Shown here: in pieces, positions 22,388 to 25,352 of the stretch
Position numbering within the stretch: the stretch's first letter is position 1
How the letters are laid out: every line of letters begins with the position of its first letter
Assembly (NCBI GenBank): GCA_030141605.1
Contig: JAQGDQ010000095.1
Location: 560,001-585,352, forward strand
DNA: 25,352 nt
Source: Tubiluchus corallicola
Lineage: Eukaryota; Priapulida; Priapulimorpha; Priapulimorphida; Tubiluchidae
Direction of reading: 5' to 3'
Translations under genes and position numbers: made by a program
Notes under the pieces: generated by a model
The model's input: the letters and a program-made list of their open reading frames with translations, nothing else
What the model was told of the DNA's origin: nothing
Databases searched by the model: none

Positions 22388-23563
22388 CTGTGAAATGGCT
22401 TCTTATTAATTTTGGAGGCACCGATCGGCTCTTGCATTTTCATTAACTTCTATAAAAACAGACAAATGACCAGTAGGTTTGACTTTTCAATCCAAGGTTT
22501 CTTCTCACAATATCACCCCAAACTATTTACTTTATAAAAAAAACTGTGGTTTGCTTGGTTTGAAATTACAAAAATATCACCAAAACGATAGCTATAACTA
22601 TATGTTTGTTGGCAATTGAGGTTTTGTCACTTTATATTTTCTCCACATAACTATTGTGGGCAATGTCCTCCTCTAGTGATGGCTACAGAACAAAAACCTT
22701 CAACATCTTTGAAAAAGTGTATCATCTCGAAACATCGTATGAGTAGGTAGCCTAATAAGGCTAAGCCTATGCACATTGACTTATTTTGCGAATATATGTA
22801 ATAGATTAGTGATAACTGTTGAATCAATTTCTGACCGTTGGATGCCTCTCTTTCTGTGCTAATGGTTAAACATGTAATTCATATCGTCTACTCGTCTAGA
22901 CTTTATGCTGATACATTATAACAGAAAGGTAATAGTGTTGTTAGAAAATTGCATTAATTAAATAACATATAATGCCATTTTCTCTGACCTCGTAGCTACA
23001 CTGGCTATTGACGAGCATTAATATGCCGATTTCCCATAGCAACTAACTGACCTTTATAAGCTCGTGAACAACACCTTCGTGAAGCTTATTTGTGTGGCGT
23101 TAACCCCACGTGTAGCTGTCGTGTTTCGCCCAGTGAACATAGGTTACTTTAACTGAAATAGCAAACAACAAAATTAGCTTTTAATTAAAAACAGATTTTG
23201 TTGCTCATATAACGTAATTAAATAATGTTGAAGATAAAGCTTTGCCACGGTGGTTTTCCTTCAGCAGTTTCAGGTAATAACTCGTATTATCTTAAATGCT
23301 GTAAAGGCACATGCGGCTAATGGTGATTTAGTTCAAATCATGTTACGATGAAACATAATACGACTGTAAGTGATTGCGGCGAATCGCTGCACGGGCGACA
23401 GTACTTACATTTTACCCTTGTAATTTTGTAAACGTGCAATTCGGGACATAACGTGAAAGCTGAAATCCAGGATTTGATGACAGGGCCTTACTACTGATGT
23501 TCATAAATATGGTAAGGCCGGAATTTTGCTCATCATAAGGATAATCTCCTGAGATGAAGTACC

Positions 23564-23640
23564 GGGTGCATAGCACAATGGTGGCGTGCTCGCTTACCAC
23601 ACGGGAGGTCGTGAGTTCTACTCTCGACCAAGTCATACCA
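23564..23640 (+). mobile_element. tRNA-derived SINE head (partial, copy C)
   Basis: An exact A-box consensus TAGCACAATGG (23571-23581) is followed 43 bp later by a B-box-like AGTTCTACTCT (23614-23624, eight of eleven). The T arm GTGAG/CTCGA around TTCTACT pairs at four of five positions, but the acceptor stem barely pairs, so it is not a working tRNA gene. After the T arm comes AAGTCATACCA, the same junction that starts the body of the SINE immediately downstream. The unit then stops where that SINE begins, so it is a truncated relative or the first half of a dimer. Confidence 0.72.
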
Positions 23641-23644
23641 CAAG

Positions 23645-23913
23645 TTAATCTACCGTGCATTATCCCACTCTTGTATTTTAAAGCAAATTATTAGCAGTAA
23701 TAACAGACTTGATATCTGCACCAAAATCAGTTAGTACCTCCGAAGATCAGAGCTTGAGGAACTACTTGTCGCTAGTTCGCTTTCCTCATTTCTCACCTGG
23801 GAGGTAGCGGGTTCAACTCTTGGCCGAGTCATACCAAAGGCTTGAAAAATGGTACCGCTGCTTCTTCGACCAAGCACGTGGGTTTATCGAAGTAACATGC
23901 GGGTAATAATAAT
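23645..23913 (+). mobile_element. tRNA-related SINE copy D
   Basis: It opens with TTAATCTACCG, has about 120 bp of 5' sequence, then a weak A-box-like site (23769-23779) and a strong B box GGTTCAACTCT (23810-23820). A body follows beginning GTCATACCAAAGGCTTGAAA (23828-23860), then CACGTGGGTTTATCGAAGTA and a TAATAATAAT tail. It is the inverted partner of the copy at 4972-5236. It abuts the partial tRNA-like unit on its left with only CAAG between them. About 65 bp of unassigned sequence (23914-23978) separates it from the 5S-like unit. Confidence 0.8.
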
Positions 23914-23978
23914 CGAGACCACCTTGGAAATAAGTATTGAGTTATTTAAGGAGTTATCCTTGGACTATGTCCTAAACG

Positions 23979-24150
23979 AAATTATTATTATTATGAGACA
24001 CTGAACCGGCAGACGTGTTTTAGTCATGTTTGCAGAGTCGGTGCAAAATGGCAATGAAACTGCTAAGAGTCGGGTTTCACTTGGCCCAACAATTTAATAA
24101 CCAAGCTCGGCGCTGCTTAACTTTCGAGACTAAACTGTTCAGCCATTCTC
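23979..24150 (-). mobile_element. 5S rRNA-derived SINE or retropseudogene
   Basis: On the minus strand GTCTCGAAAGTTAAGCAGCG (24130 to 24111) continues as CCGAGCTTGGTTA and then TTGTTGGG. This closely follows the internal promoter region of metazoan 5S rRNA (box A AAGYTAAGCA, intermediate element, box C CCTGGTTAGTACTTGGATGG), with a decayed box C. The 5' part of 5S is shortened and poorly conserved. About 80 bp of non-5S sequence follows, then an ATAATAATAATAAT tail (23994 to 23979). Head, body and A/T-rich tail are the layout of a 5S-derived SINE (SINE3 type). It is too diverged to encode functional 5S rRNA. Confidence 0.62.
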
Positions 24151-24728
24151 AATCGCCTCATAGGCTGGATTTTTTCATTCCGTTATCGTGATGCCCAGCT
24201 CGGTTCGGGTTTCATGAACGATTTCTCAGAAAATAAAATAAAACAAACATTGAGACCAAGAACAAGTCGCTCATTATATGCACATTTACCATGCTTCTAA
24301 ACGCAAGTAGATTTTGCTTATGTTTATGCTAGTTCTTTGACCATCAAATGAACTACGGTGCTGTTGTTTATTGTTGACTCTACAGTCTACACACGTTTAT
24401 GCTTACTCGGCGTTTTTTTTTTGACGTGCACAATTTACTGTAAACAAAATTGCTGTTAGCACTTTGAACTTAGCCAGCAGATCGACGTAGTAACTGTTGT
24501 GTGAATCTGTTATCACGTTATTTATAAGGGTCCTCCTAGTAGTTTGTTTGTGAGTTTACATTAGTTACCAATTGTGTATAATTCACATATATTCATAAGT
24601 ATTTTTGACCGTTTTTATAAATTGTGTTGTTTGAGGTTTTTATCTTTGAGAAACTCAGAATTTTGTTCCTCTCAGTTGTCCCGGATAAGGGATGGATTGT
24701 AAATAGCATTTGTTTGATCTAATTCCAG
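24151..24728. other. Upstream region or intron 5' of a candidate coding exon
   Basis: AT-rich sequence ending in TTGATCTAATTCCAG, a reasonable splice acceptor. There is a T run at about 24413-24422. I see no confident TATA box or first exon, so whether this is promoter or intron is open. Confidence 0.4.
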
Positions 24729-24830
24729 ATATCTGTTCTAAGTTATGTACAGTTGTCAGAAAAAACCATTGGGATGCCTGAGTCAGAAGAAAGTTTCTTG
24801 GATGACATCATGTCACTTTCACTTGATAAT
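24729..24830 (+). CDS. Candidate N-terminal coding exon with ATG at 24774, unrecognised acidic protein
   Basis: The exon is bounded by an acceptor (CTAATTCCAG, ending 24728) and a perfect donor GTAAGT (24831-24836). The ATG at 24774 has G at -3. From it 19 codons run in phase 0 to the donor: MPESEESFLDDIMSLSLDN. The frame is also open back to the acceptor, with a stop just before it, so the coding part could begin earlier. The peptide is acidic with an amphipathic FLDDIMSLSL segment. This resembles short acidic activation helices (compare the DDIISL segment of MITF/TFE factors) or LD motifs of paxillin-type proteins, but 19 residues cannot decide. The rest of the gene would lie right of the window. 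Confidence 0.5.
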
Positions 24831-25352
24831 GTAAGTTGTTACACTTACTTTTGTCATTCATACTCATCACGAAAAAAGAGGCCAGTTGGTCTGCACAAAG
24901 TTGGATAGTAAAATGGCTACTGGATAGTAAATATAAGTCTTTTACTTTTATAACTTACTTTTTATAACTTGTTTTATAACCAGACTGCGAGAAATTGTCA
25001 TTGTATAATAACCCACATGCTTACTGACGTTTAGTTTTTAGATTTTTATTTATGCGCTTAATAAAATTAATGTCTGGAGTTTATGGAACATGACCCTCAC
25101 TCCTGTTAGTTTATAGTAAACTTCCCTCCAATGCTTGAATCAACATTTTTATGTTCGAGTCTCATAATTAACATTAATAAATATTTTGCCGTTACCTAAT
25201 GCTATATCAGCCAAGGAGTCACAATCAACAGTCTTAGTCAATGCCAAGGGTACTGTGCGCATTTATGGAAATAGACAATAAAAAGTTACAGCATGACATT
25301 ACTATTACACCAGGCTAAATAATGATACCAACAAGCCACAATTGCTAAAACA
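24831..25352 (+). other. Probable intron sequence to the right edge
   Basis: AT-rich, stop-filled sequence after the GTAAGT donor. No following exon is recognised before the window ends. Confidence 0.45.

Larger units (their letters stand above)
17425..23563. other. Long intergenic stretch, no supported gene
   Basis: Six kilobases with only short open frames (for example 18602-18823, 19484-19741, 20022-20252, 20440-20643, 21382-21681). I recognise no domain in any of them. Small structures inside are listed separately: two short tandem duplications, three hairpins and one CTCF-like word. TTGTTTTTCAG at 18530-18540 would be a good splice acceptor but no convincing exon follows it. Confidence 0.45.

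Noticed and set aside
23564-23640. Functional tRNA gene
   Set aside because: A and B boxes are present, but the acceptor stem hardly pairs and the sequence runs straight into a SINE body.
24070-24150. Functional 5S rRNA gene
   Set aside because: The 5' third and box C are too diverged or shortened, and no T-run terminator follows at the expected place.

Overview
The window looks like AT-rich, gene-poor nuclear DNA of an invertebrate animal. Four things point that way: fragments of non-LTR retrotransposon ORF2 broken by frameshifts, short Pol III-derived SINEs (tRNA- and 5S rRNA-like), MITE-like DNA transposons with TA-type target sites, and GT...AG style splice signals. There is no bacterial-style gene packing, operon, CRISPR array or phage/plasmid backbone. 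I cannot name the species or phylum from the sequence.

Layout. Positions 1-300 hold a decayed LINE ORF2 piece on the minus strand, covering the linker between endonuclease and reverse transcriptase. Positions 298-1206 are a block of tandem repeats: (GA)n, (TAGA)n, (GTAA/GTAG)n, a 16-bp minisatellite and a degenerate (GGTA/GGCA)n. Positions 1691-3040 hold a 5'-truncated LINE on the minus strand, with the 3' half of the reverse transcriptase ORF, a frameshifted C-terminus, a long 3' UTR with a strong hairpin, and a (TTA)n tail. An unrecognised 71-codon open segment at 3478-3693 (minus) has a possible acceptor, a stop and an AATAAA, and may be a terminal exon. A CpG-richer patch near 4326-4620 carries two adjacent CTCF-like motifs.

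SINE-like units lie at 4972-5236, 6889-7059, 23564-23640 and 23645-23913. The first and last are close copies in inverted orientation about 18.7 kb apart. A 5S rRNA-like unit with an (AAT)n tail lies at 23979-24150. Two probable non-autonomous DNA transposons lie at 14661-15156 and 17250-17422. Between these, from about 5.2 to 14.6 kb and 17.4 to 23.5 kb, I see mostly non-coding DNA with small repeats and hairpins.

The best candidate for host coding sequence is a short exon at 24729-24830 (+). It has an acceptor, an ATG in good context, 19 acidic/hydrophobic codons and a perfect GTAAGT donor. The rest of that gene would lie beyond the right edge. No multi-gene system is visible. The most interesting material is the mobile-element population and its structured RNAs, the paired CTCF-like sites and the orphan first coding exon.
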